From contig JAVIAB010000047.1 of the NCBI GenBank assembly GCA_032433765.1, positions 13,968,107 to 14,032,106 of the forward strand: a stretch of 64,000 nt of DNA, given 5' to 3'. A program made the translations under genes and the position numbers. The notes below the pieces were generated by a model. It searched no databases. It was not told where the DNA came from and saw nothing but the letters and a program-made list of their open reading frames with translations. This document shows positions 55,335-64,000 of this stretch, piece by piece. Each line of letters starts with the position of its first letter. Positions within the stretch are counted from its first letter, which is position 1. The DNA is from Megaustenia siamemsis. Taxonomy: Eukaryota; Mollusca; Gastropoda; Stylommatophora; Ariophantidae.

Positions 55335-55760
55335 TCGATGAAATATGTCTTGAATGAAATATGCCCTGAATGAAATGTGCCCTGAATAAAATATGCAATG
55401 AATGAAATATGCTATGAATGAAATTTATCCTGAATGAAATATGCAATGAATGAAATTTATCCTGAATGAAATATGCAATGAATGAAATTTATCCTGAATG
55501 AAATATGCCATGAATGAAATGTGTCATGAATGAAATATGCCATAAATTAAATATATGCCATGAATTAAATATGCCCAGAGTGAAATGTGCCCAGAATGAA
55601 ATTTGCCCTGAATGAAATATGTCATAAATGAAATATGCCCTGAGTTAGATGTCCCCTGAATGAAATGTATCCTGAATTAAATATGCCTTGAATGAAATAT
55701 GTACTGAATGGTGTATTTTCTGAATGAAATATGCCCAGAATGAAATGTGTCATTAGAACT
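55335..55760. repeat. Minisatellite, 16-bp unit
   Basis: About 26 units of TGAATGAAATATGCCC with TTTATCC and GTGTCC variants. Confidence 0.93.
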
Positions 55761-55839
55761 TCGCATGAAGAGCTATCAATACACTCATGCAGCTGTTAAC
55801 GAGATGAGTTCGAAGCGCTTCGGAAAGTTGAAGTGTCAG

Positions 55840-56150
55840 GCAGGAGGCTGGGTGGTTAAGAGGGTAAGACGTCGGTATCTGGACTGGAAAGTCACTAGTT
55901 CAAATCACTGCATAGACAGTGGGAATTAAAAAAAAAACAACTGAATCCGTGGTTTATTTGTTGCGTTATAACTGCCGTGGTCTCTGGGTAGTGAGATCAG
56001 ATATCTAGCCCTCTCTGATAACAGCGAAAAACAGCGGTTCCGGTGTGTGGCTGCTTGTTTGTTTGTTTATTTTCAACACCAACAACCGTGTGCTGAAGTG
56101 TCCCCCGCCTTACAGGCTGATATTCTCCAACATCAGAGGTACTCTCATAT
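55840..56150 (+). mobile_element. SINE-like element with tRNA-related head (third family)
   Basis: GGCTGGGTGGTTAAGAGGGT and the B box CTAGTTCAAATCACTGC at 55847-55912 resemble a Leu/Ser-type tRNA head. The T-rich/A-rich body that follows is not recognised. Possibly SINE-derived. Confidence 0.45.
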
Positions 56151-56370
56151 TTTCATCGTGGAGAGTTTTCACGTTATTTTGGGCACACTTTTTTATCAAT
56201 TAATTTAACCCGGGCAGCGAATTCCTAATGCTAAGAATTCTTTAGCGTGCGCAGAGTGCACACAAGACCTCCTGTTTTTCGCCTTTTTCCGAGACGGCCA
56301 GACATCGGATCTCATTACTCACAGACCTGGGACGGATTCGATTTTCATATTTTAATTCTCCGCACCTCTT

Positions 56371-56444
56371 TGGTGGGAATCGAACTCGGGGCCTTGTTAT
56401 CCAGAGATCAAGGTCTTACATTTAGATCACCCATTACCACCCAA
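56371..56444 (-). mobile_element. tRNA-like SINE head, inverted
   Basis: The minus strand reads GGGTGGTAATGGGTGATCTA, AGACCTTGATCTCTGG, then B box GAGTTCGATTCCCACC. It lacks a paired acceptor stem, so I favour a SINE head over a tRNA gene. A C run sits just beside it (56445-56456). Confidence 0.45.
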
Positions 56445-56479
56445 CCCCCCCCCCCCTATCTCTACCGGTCTAGGTGTGA

Positions 56480-57500
56480 ACTCGCGCACGTTAAAAAATA
56501 GGTAATTTAACGTTGAAAATAGTAGGCCAAAGATGGTTGCTGTCCGGGCATGAAAATGTTAAGCAAATCTACCCATACCGAAGTCGGATGTGTCGGACCT
56601 TAATGATGAAGTTGTAAACTGGCGATACAGCTCATCCATGCCTTACCTAATGGATGAACACTAAGAAGAATTTTATGATAAAAATGTTCTAAAATACTTC
56701 GCCGGTGCGGACTAAAAACTGCAGTTCGACACATGCGATCCAACATTAAAATATGTCACTCAACAGCGATTCATTGAAAATGTGGAGTTGATAATTTAAA
56801 AAGTAAATTGGAACAAGAAACGATAAGAACGTACAAGTGTAAAACAGTTCATGTATTAATGTCATGAAGCACCAAACATCACATCTGGAACTTAATAAAT
56901 GAAGAAAACAGATAGAAACTTGACAAAAGTAATACAAAATTAGACAAACAAAGGTAAACAAATAACAAACAAAATTAAAAGAGGGAGAAATGAAGTAATG
57001 AGAGATAAAAATATATAGGAGTAATGAATTATAAATAAAGATAAGGTAAATAAGAGAAAGAATGGTGTAATAGAAGACAGAACAAATAATGAAGTTTCAA
57101 GTGACGACAAATAACAAGAATTGAAAAATGAGAAAGGAGGCGAACAGGAGTACAAATTAAACAAATACAAGAAAGAGAAAAACAAAATTGAATTAAAGAA
57201 TAACGTATCAATAAAAAAAAAAAGAAATGAGGATGAATAAATAATAGAAGAAAATACAGAATAAGAGAAATCACAGTTAAACATATAATCTTAGCGCTGC
57301 AGAAGGCAATTGTGCAGAAACGTGATCAATACAGCGCAAGCGATGAATTATGGCCGTCGAGTGCCGGAGCAGACAAATGGCCGGGGCATTAGAGGCTCAA
57401 AAATGTCCTTGAAATATAAACTAATTGAGACTGTCATTGGAGAATTTCACAGAAAAGGGAAATATTATTTGGATTTTATTGATAATATTTAGTAGGAAGT
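56480..57500. other. Unassigned A-rich region
   Basis: Strongly A-rich on the plus strand. Minus-strand frames of 70-114 codons (Phe/Leu/Ser-rich) follow from composition. A 60-codon plus frame at 57310-57492 has no known domain. 56570-56600 has a weak R3 match. Confidence 0.4.
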
Positions 57501-57504
57501 TACC

Positions 57505-58880
57505 AAATAAAGGAACATTATTCAAGAGAGTAACAAGAGATGTTAGTTAACGAGACTTGCTTTAGTCAAGAGAGTAACAAGAGATGTTAGTTAACGAGAC
57601 TTGCTTTGGTCAAGAGAGTAACAAGAGATGTTAGTTAACGAGACTTGCTTTAGTCAAGAGAGTAACAAGAGATGTTAGTTAACGAGACTTGCTTTAGTCA
57701 AGAGAGCAACAAGAGATGTTAGTTAACGAGAATTGCCTTAGTCAAGAGAGTAACAAGAGATGTTAGTTAACGAGAATTGTTTTAGTCAAGAGAGTAACAA
57801 GAGATGTTAGTTAACGAGACTTGATTTAATCAAGAGAGTAACACGAGATGTTAGTTAACGTGACTTGCTTTAGTCAAGAGAGTAACAAGAGGTGTTAGTT
57901 AACGAGACTTGCTTTAGTCAAGAGAGTAACAAGAGATGTTAGTTAACGAGAATTGCCTTAGTCAAGAGAGTAACAAGAGATGTTAGTTAACGAGACTTGC
58001 TTTAGTCAAGAGAGTAACAAGAGATGTTAGTTAACGAGAATTGCCTTAGTCAAGAGAGTAAGAAGAGATGTTACAAAACAATATTTAAAATATCAACAGA
58101 GTAACAAGATATGTTACTGAACGAGATTTACATTATTCAAGAAAGTGACATGAGATTTTACTAAACGAGACTCACTCACATTAATCAAGAGAGCAGCAAG
58201 AAATTTTACTACATGAGATCTACCTTGGTCAAGAGAATAACAAGAGCTGTTACTGAACGGGGTTTAAATTAGTCAAGAGAATAACAAGAGATGTTACTAA
58301 AATAATTTAAATTAGTTAAGAGAGTAACAAGAGATGTTACTAAGCATACTTTGTATTAGTCAGAGAGTAATAAGAGATGTTACTAAACGACATGCACCTT
58401 AGTCAAAAGAATAAGAAGAGATAATAAGATAATCTAAACGAGATTTACCTTAGTCAAGAGAGTAATAAGAGATGTTACTGAGTGAAATTTACCTTAGTCA
58501 TGAGAGTAACAAAGAGTTGTTACTAAACGAGAATTAGTTACAAGAGTAACAGGAGATGTTACTAAACGAAATTTGCTTAAGATGTTAAAAATAGATGTTC
58601 CTAAATGAGATTTAGTTAAAAGAGTAACAAGAGATGTTACTAAACGAGATTTAGTGGGAAAGAAGAAATTACAATGAAAGTTACTAAACGAGAATTAGTA
58701 AAGAGAATAATTAGAGACGTTACTAAACTAGATTTAATGCAAAGAGTAACAAGAGATTTTAGTAAACGAAAAGTAGCAAAGAGATGTTATTAAATAAGGT
58801 AAACAACAGACACCACTGAACGCGTTTAACTAATTTTACTAAAGAGAGTAACAAGAGATACTATTGAACCAGTGTTAGTA
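57505..58880. repeat. Minisatellite, 44-bp unit, homogeneous then decaying
   Basis: About 13 close copies (57505-58075) of AGTCAAGAGAGTAACAAGAG, ATGTTAGTTAACGAGACTTG and CTTT. To the right, up to 58880, the same motifs (GAGTAACAAGAGATGTTACT, AAACGAGATTTA) continue with irregular spacing and high divergence. Confidence 0.93.
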
Positions 58881-58930
58881 AAGACTAATGTGGCAAAACA
58901 AAGTTCTATTAACACAATACAGTGGGCTAA

Positions 58931-59188
58931 AAAAAAAAGTAAAGTACCCCCGTCACGCCAAGTGGCATATAGGGAATATGGTGTTAGTGACAATACATTT
59001 TACAGACCTTCGGCACATGATTTTTTGGGTAATGTGGTCGGTATTACGCCCGTGCCGCTTTACTTTCCCGGAAAAAAATCCGGTACCCATTAAAGGCTGG
59101 GTGACCCGGAAACCGTCGGTTGGGATAGAACCCTACTTCTTGTCCTTTGTAGTCCAGTTCACTAACCACTGAGCTATCGCGGCTCCCT
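58931..59188 (-). mobile_element. SINE1, full length, 14-bp TSD
   Basis: Complete minus-strand SINE1: tail (A run, AAAGTACCCCCGTCACGCC) at left, head (GAGCTATCGCGGCTCCC) at right. Flanked by the perfect direct repeat ATACAGTGGGCTAA (58917-58930 and 59189-59202). Confidence 0.96.
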
Positions 59189-59202
59189 ATACAGTGGGCT
59201 AA

Positions 59203-59654
59203 GCTTAGACTATCTAACTAAAAATAGGGGATACGGATTTCCTAATAGGACAGGACAGGACTAAATATCGTTTCGACACAAGCAGTCTTTATGTCTTTAT
59301 CAGGAAGCAAATACAGCCTTCCTGAACTGCAAATATGAATCTGCTCCCCGCTAGAAGTGGGGAACTGGAAAATAGGTGTCTTGACTGAGATAGGAATCTT
59401 TGAAATATTTTCTATATACGCAACTATATATATATTGTCCTTTCGAGCCGAAGACGGCACATAGGGTAGAACCACAATCTCAAAAACAGAAACCTTGCGT
59501 GCCAAAGTGGCACATATTGCAGAGATCACTGCTCTAAAATATATGGCGCTGTTTCCATAACAATACTTTTTACAATGACAGCTTGTCAAGCCATCGACTT
59601 TTGCGACATGCCTGGAAGGTCACAGTGTCACTATTCTTTACCTCCCTCATAATG

Positions 59655-59656
<2 letters not shown>
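59203..59656. other. Unassigned region
   Basis: A 115-codon minus-strand frame (59589-59242) has a balanced composition, but I see no domain, homologue or transcription context. It is a candidate only. Confidence 0.35.

Positions 59657-59703
<47 letters not shown>
59657..59703. repeat. (TA)n microsatellite
   Basis: A pure TA run. Confidence 0.95.
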
Positions 59704-59705
<2 letters not shown>

Positions 59706-59929
59706 TGACTATAAATAAATGTAATGCTACATGAACTTAGAATGAAGTGGGTGGAAGTCGTCAGTGACTCATAACTGATGGCTTGCGCCAGGATCGGTGA
59801 ACCAGAACCATCCAGACCCTGCTACACCTCTTCGTGGTGCCTCTAGAAACAGACTAACCTGTCTAGTCTGGCCAAGCGAGCAGGGATCGAAGTGGGAAGA
59901 CGAACCCGGTACACAAAAAAGCGTCGGCT

Positions 59930-60040
59930 GAAATCGGATGTGTTGGGCCGAAAGGCGCAGATATCACAGTGTTACACTGCAAACTGCAACACAACGTAAC
60001 TACGTCCACTTAACGTCCTTTTAAGGGCGGATGACGAGGA
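59930..60040 (+). repeat. Dispersed repeat R3, copy 2
   Basis: Collinear with 225-330: TCGGATGTGTTGG, AAAGGCGCAGAT, TGCAAACTGCAACACAACG and GTCCTTTTAAGGGCGGA. Upstream sequence (59730-59930) may belong to the same element but has no second copy here. Confidence 0.6.
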
Positions 60041-60091
60041 GGAAGTCTACGGTTCGTATCCGTTAGAATACCTCAAATCATCGGACGAACG

Positions 60092-60122
<31 letters not shown>

Positions 60123-60167
60123 TCAGACTAAATATTATCAAAAACACTCCATCTAAGAACATCGCGA

Positions 60168-60280
60168 CAGAGGGTAAGAGGAAGACCAAGGACAAAATGG
60201 AGAGGCGGAATAAAAGACATATGCAAGAACCGAAACATTTCAATTTTAGCAGTAACTAGATACGCCTAAGAAAGACGTTC
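60168..60280 (+). mobile_element. LINE C-terminal fragment
   Basis: The plus strand reads RQRVRGRPRTKWRGGIKDIC, a GRPRxKW tail. An (ATC)n run (60091-60120) sits upstream. Confidence 0.6.
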
Positions 60281-60489
60281 TATTTATGAAGAGAGAATGT
60301 CAAACAAACAACTTAATATCTAGGGACACCGTAGGTTAGTGACAACAACGTCCTTTCTCTGTGACGTTTAAAGGCATCAATAACTAGATACAAGAAGAGA
60401 GAGAAGAATAGATAATAACTGCCTGCTAATCCCACACCTCCAATGTGGTATGGTTAGATAGTCGAAGCTTTTCATCCTCTCATTATCAT

Positions 60490-61672
60490 GATGTGCTGTA
60501 TAAATTCTGTTGTTCTCTGTCTACTGTACGCAGTATCAATTCTGTTGTTCTCTGTCTCCTGTACGCAGTATCAATTCTGTTGTTCTCTGTCTACTGTACG
60601 CAGTATCAATTCTGTTGTTCTCTGTCTACTGTACGCAGTATCAATTCTGTTGTTCTCTGTCTACTGTACGCAGTATCAATTCTGTTGTTCTGTCTACTGT
60701 ACGCAGTTTCAATTCTGTTGTACTCTGTCTACTGTGCGCTGTATCAATTCTGTTGTTCTCTGTCTACTGTGTGCTGTATCAATTCTGTTCTCTGTTTACA
60801 ATGCGCTGTATCAATTCTGTTGTACTCTGTGTACTGTGCGCTGTATCAATTCTGTTCTCTGTTTACAATGCGCTGTATCAATTCTGTTCTCTGTTTACAA
60901 TGCGCTGTATCAATTCTGTTCTCTGTTTACAATGCGCTGTATCAATTCTGTTGTACTCTGTGTACTGTGCGCTGTATCAATTCTGTTCTCTGTTTACAAT
61001 GCGCTGTATCAATTCTGTTCTCTGTTTACAATGCGCTGTATCAATTCTGTTCTCTGTTTACAATGCGCTGTATCAATTCTGTTCTCTGTTTACAATGCAT
61101 TGTATCAATTCTGTTCTCTGTTTACAATGCGCTGTATCAATTCTGTTCTCTGTTTACAATGCGCTGTATCAATTTTGTTCTCTGTTTACAATGCGCTGTA
61201 TCAATTCTGTTCTCTGTTTACAATGCGTTGTATCAATTCTGTTCTCTGTTTACAATGCGCTGTATCAATTCTGTTCTCTGTCTACTGTGTGCTGTATCAA
61301 TTATGTTGTTCTCTGTCTACTGTGCGTTGTATCAGTTCTGTTGTTCTCTGTCTACTGTACGCAGTATCAATTCTGTTCTCTGTTTACAATGCGCTGTATC
61401 AATTCTGCTGCTATGTCTACAGTGCGCTATAACAATTATATTGTTCTCTGTCTACTGTGTGCTGTATCAATTCTGTTGTTCTCTGTCTACTGTGTGCTGT
61501 ATCAATTCTGTTGTTCTCTGTCTACTGTACGCAGTATCAATTCTGTTCTCTGTTTACAATGCGCTGTATCAATTCTGTTGCTCTGTCTACAGTGCGCTAT
61601 AACAATTATATTGTTCTCTGTCTACTGTGTGCTGTATCAATTCTGTTGTTCTCTGTTTACAGTGCAACGACA
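60490..61672. repeat. Minisatellite, 32-35-bp units in two subfamilies
   Basis: About 35 units share CTGTATCAATTCTGTT. One type has GTTCTCTGTCTACTGTACGC (35 bp); the other has CTCTGTTTACAATGCG (32 bp) and dominates 60840-61265. All three plus-strand frames are open for 310-430 codons, a product of absent stop triplets in the unit. They are not genes. Confidence 0.96.
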
Positions 61673-61739
61673 ACAAGCTATCTTGTTTCTTCTCTCTTTG
61701 TTGTCCACGATTTCACTTACCTCGTATTTTGCTTGTTGT

Positions 61740-62215
61740 AAACCAAAACGAATTTCAATATTTGGGAACTTTGTTAACCTCAGACGGAAGATACAAAAGA
61801 GGTGAGATGCAGAATGGCTCAGGCAAAAGCAGCTTTCAAAAAAAATAATAAAATGAAGAAGATACTGTGCAATCCATTTGTGACAATAGAAACAAGAAAA
61901 CGAGTTCTTAAATGTTATGTAGAGCCAGTCTTAACATATGGAAGTGAATCATGTACAATAGAACAATAGACAAGAAAATCAATGGAGTCTGTAGAAATGT
62001 GGTTTTGCAGAAGAATGTTGAGAATATCATGGACAGCTAAGAAGAGTAATGAAAATGTCATGAAAAAGATTAAAGCAAAAAGAGAGCCAATTTCCAATAT
62101 TAGGAAGAAACAATCATCATTTTTTGGAGATGATGTAATGAGAAGAGAACAACTGGAATATGTTGTAACAACTGGGAAAATTATCATTATCGATATCATC
62201 ATTCATCGTAAACAA
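61740..62215 (+). mobile_element. RTE-like LINE 3' half
   Basis: Plus-strand frames give FQYLGTLLTSDGRYKRGEMQ, KKILCNPFVTIETRKRVLKC, YVEPVLTYGSESCTIEQ (then a stop), VEMWFCRRMLRISWTAKKSN and RREQLEYVVTTGKI. It lacks the catalytic RT motifs through 5' truncation. Its 3' end near 62192-62215 shares CATCATTCATCGTAAACAAT with R1 (about 665-685), possibly a shared flank. Confidence 0.87.
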
Positions 62216-62284
62216 TGAAATCTAGTCTTATCACGTCATGCCTCTCTACTTTCTTAAAAAAAATCTCTTTATCCATTTCTTCTT

Positions 62285-62485
62285 CTTCTTCTGCGATCAT
62301 GTCTTATTCAGACTAGCATTCCTGACTCTCTTATGAAGGCAGCTGTCTGTTTAAATGATTCGGTTGCCCCGTATAGTTTCTCTTCCAGGGAGCTGGATGT
62401 GGGCCACATTATCCTTCTCAGGTCTGTGTGCTGGGGCAATCCTGTAGAACGTGTATAGTTGTCATGTTATCCAGGGTACAGTGGG
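62285..62485 (-). mobile_element. I/Jockey-like LINE 3' end
   Basis: The minus strand matches the C-terminal tail of the elements at 10770-10950 and 26065-26300: TGGATAACATGACAACTATA, CTGGAAGAGAAACTATACGG and TTTAAACAGACAGCTGCCTT. It ends GATCGCAGAAGAAGAAGAAG, so this copy's 3' simple repeat is (GAA)n. Confidence 0.88.
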
Positions 62486-62487
62486 AC

Positions 62488-62562
62488 TGGTGAACCTAGA
62501 CGCCGTCGATCCCCTGTCATTAGCTCTCCATGTCCCTAACAACTGAGCTGCTGGAGCTCCCA
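62488..62562 (-). mobile_element. SINE1 head fragment
   Basis: The minus strand reads GGGAGCTCCAGCAGCTCAGT, TGTTAGGGACATGG and GATCGACGGCGTCTAGGTTC, recognisable as the SINE1 tRNA-like head and the GGTTCACC junction with a small deletion. It abuts the LINE tail. Confidence 0.6.
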
Positions 62563-62955
62563 TAGCCTGTTCAAGCGTCTGTAAATGTCGAATAATTGTA
62601 ACTTTTACAGAATTGCAAAACGGGCACTTAAGTGGTGTGGCAGGTCATCTTGTGCAGTATCTAAAAAAATTAGCCAGGTCATGTGTTATGTCTTTAACAA
62701 GGTCTTTGAATGTGCAACCGAGAAAACAAAGGCAAGCCGACCCGATGATAACAGGAATGGATATAAACACAAAGCAAAACAAAAAAAAACTAAATCAATG
62801 AATGACCGGTTAGAATTATGTTTTAGAATATTTAGAGTTTTTGTTGTTTGGTTCGATAGATCGAACGAGATCAGATCATTTCTGATTGTATTTTCATGGC
62901 TCTTGTTGCTACCTGTGACGAGTGACGCATGATTTGTAAATCAAAGGCGGGTCAT
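62563..62955. other. Unassigned region
   Basis: A 115-codon plus-strand frame (62585-62932), Lys-rich in the middle, has no recognised domain. Listed as a weak candidate only. Confidence 0.35.
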
Positions 62956-62959
62956 TGAG

Positions 62960-63372
62960 GGCTTATCGTTTGTTGGGCAATGAATGGACGGCTGACCTGG
63001 CTCTTGTTTAAAACGTTGGAAGATTTGCCTGTCAGGGCAAGGTCGATGTTGGAAACGAGGCTTTGTAGAAAAGGGGCTCTCAAACTGGTGCACAGTTGGA
63101 TTATTAGAAGGACGGTCGTTATAATATGGAAAGTAGACGACTAGTTATAACGTTGGAATATGTGTCTATCACTACAAGGTTTATATTGATATAAGTTTGT
63201 GTTAGGAAGGATTCTCAAACTGGTGCACAGCTAAATATATGGAAGGACGGTCGTTATAATATGGAAAGTAGACGACTAGTTATAACGTTGGAATATGTGT
63301 CTATCACTACAAGGTTTATATTGATATAAGTCTGTGTTAGGAAGGATTCTCAAACTGGTGCATAGTTAGATG
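62960..63372 (+). repeat. 135-bp tandem duplication
   Basis: Units begin CTCAAACTGGTGCACAG at 63079, 63214 and 63349 (exact 135-bp spacing). The first two full units are nearly identical (GACGGTCGTTATAATATGGA, GTGTCTATCACTACAAGG). A diverged partial unit precedes them (62968-63078) and a partial one follows. Confidence 0.93.
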
Positions 63373-63647
63373 CATATGTAATGATTTTAAAGCATACGGT
63401 TATTCAATAAATGGCGTATTTGTTTCTTCTCCTTTGTTTGTTGATGAACTGCGCTGCACTGTGTAGTACACCTTGCGGTTCAGGATATCCGTGTTCAGCA
63501 CCCTCGTGTTCGGAACCGCCTCCCAGAAAAGAAATTTTGTGTTTCAGTTGTTAAACAATGTTTGTGGATAAATAAGTAATTCTTGTTATCTTTGATGAAT
63601 TATCTTCGTTATTACAGTGTTCAAGTTATTGTTACAGTTAGTTATTC

Positions 63648-64000
63648 GAAGGCCCTGGTATCACTGTAAGCGAATGAAAATCCATAATATCTCAACCGCC
63701 CGTGCCAGTGGAATCATCAGAATTAACATATCATCTAATATCCCAACAAAGAAACCATCGTAGTAAACACAGCTCACATCAAAAGACATGAGGCGTATCA
63801 GCACCGGCAGTGAACGCAACTGAACTGTTCTTCGTCATACAATATATCATCATTCATCGTAAGAAATCTGAATATAGATACACCATCCGGATGAAACACA
63901 CAGCTCACGGTGTGCACAGAGCACTAAACTCGGCAATTTCTACAGCAAGCCGGACTTGGAATATGAGGAAACTGCAACAATAAACACTTTTCAATCAGTG
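63648..64000 (+). repeat. Dispersed repeat R1, copy 3, cut by the window end
   Basis: Direct-orientation copy matching 443-800: GAAGGCCCTGGTATCACTG, CACAGCTCACGGTGTGCACAG-like and GAGGAAACTGCAACAA. It continues past the window. Confidence 0.8.

Noticed and set aside
59242..59589. A 115-codon minus-strand frame as a host gene
   Set aside because: Composition is plausible, but there is no recognised domain, splice context or repeat homology to support a call.
60445..61805. Three overlapping plus-strand frames of 314-431 codons, Cys/Val/Ser-rich and resembling membrane segments
   Set aside because: All three frames are open because the 32-35-bp repeat lacks stop triplets. The periodicity, not selection, explains them.
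62585..62932. A 115-codon plus-strand frame as a host gene
   Set aside because: No recognisable domain; Lys-rich middle comes from an A-rich tract and it lies next to SINE and LINE fragments.

Overview
This is a gene-poor, repeat-dominated stretch of animal nuclear DNA. I find no intact host protein-coding gene, rRNA or functional tRNA. TTAGGG-type repeats, spliceosomal U6 sequence, tRNA-headed SINEs, many non-LTR (LINE) lineages and hAT DNA transposons indicate a metazoan. The element mix and A+T richness would fit a lophotrochozoan such as a heterobranch gastropod, but that is an inference from memory.

Three classes of sequence fill the window. (1) Tandem arrays: about thirty, mostly unrelated to one another, with units of 2 to about 227 bp. 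Summing my intervals gives roughly 30% of the window. Nearly all long open reading frames here lie in these arrays and are artefacts. (2) Retroelements: 5'-truncated or decayed copies of several LINE lineages. These include an I/Jockey-like element with endonuclease, reverse transcriptase and RNase H (7.8-11.0 kb, 26.1-26.9 kb, 62.3-62.5 kb), RTE/CR1-like elements with tails ending in GRPRKRW-type motifs, and a second RNase H lineage (14.8-15.6 kb). They are joined by a tRNA-headed SINE (SINE1, nine copies or fragments), a second SINE (SINE2), a possible solo LTR and several unclassified dispersed repeats. (3) DNA transposons: an 801-bp hAT remnant with terminal inverted repeats (22.5-23.3 kb) and a hAT-like transposase-derived gene (46.5-49.5 kb) broken by two internal tandem expansions.

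Layout: 0-5.8 kb, dispersed repeats and minisatellites; 6-13 kb, two LINEs and repeat R1; 13-18.3 kb, RNase H LINE, LTR-like block and a nested RTE insertion; 18.8-22.3 kb, G-rich minisatellite then interstitial telomere-like array; 22.5-29 kb, hAT remnant, LINEs, a SINE1 copy and a U6-SINE chimera; 29.8-33.3 kb, minisatellites with an RTE insertion; 33.7-45.5 kb, dense LINE and SINE1 nesting; 46.5-49.5 kb, hAT-like pseudogene; 50-58.9 kb, minisatellites plus SINE2 and LINE fragments; 59-64 kb, a minisatellite, RTE copy, 135-bp duplications and R1 again.

Several insertions carry readable target-site duplications and so can be dated relative to one another: four SINE1 copies (10-14 bp), two RTE tails (12 and 13 bp), an I-like LINE with an inverted 5' part (15 bp) and the U6-SINE chimera (8 bp). 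The most unusual observations are the U6-SINE chimera, the textbook twin-priming inversion, and repeated birth of minisatellites inside transposon coding sequence.
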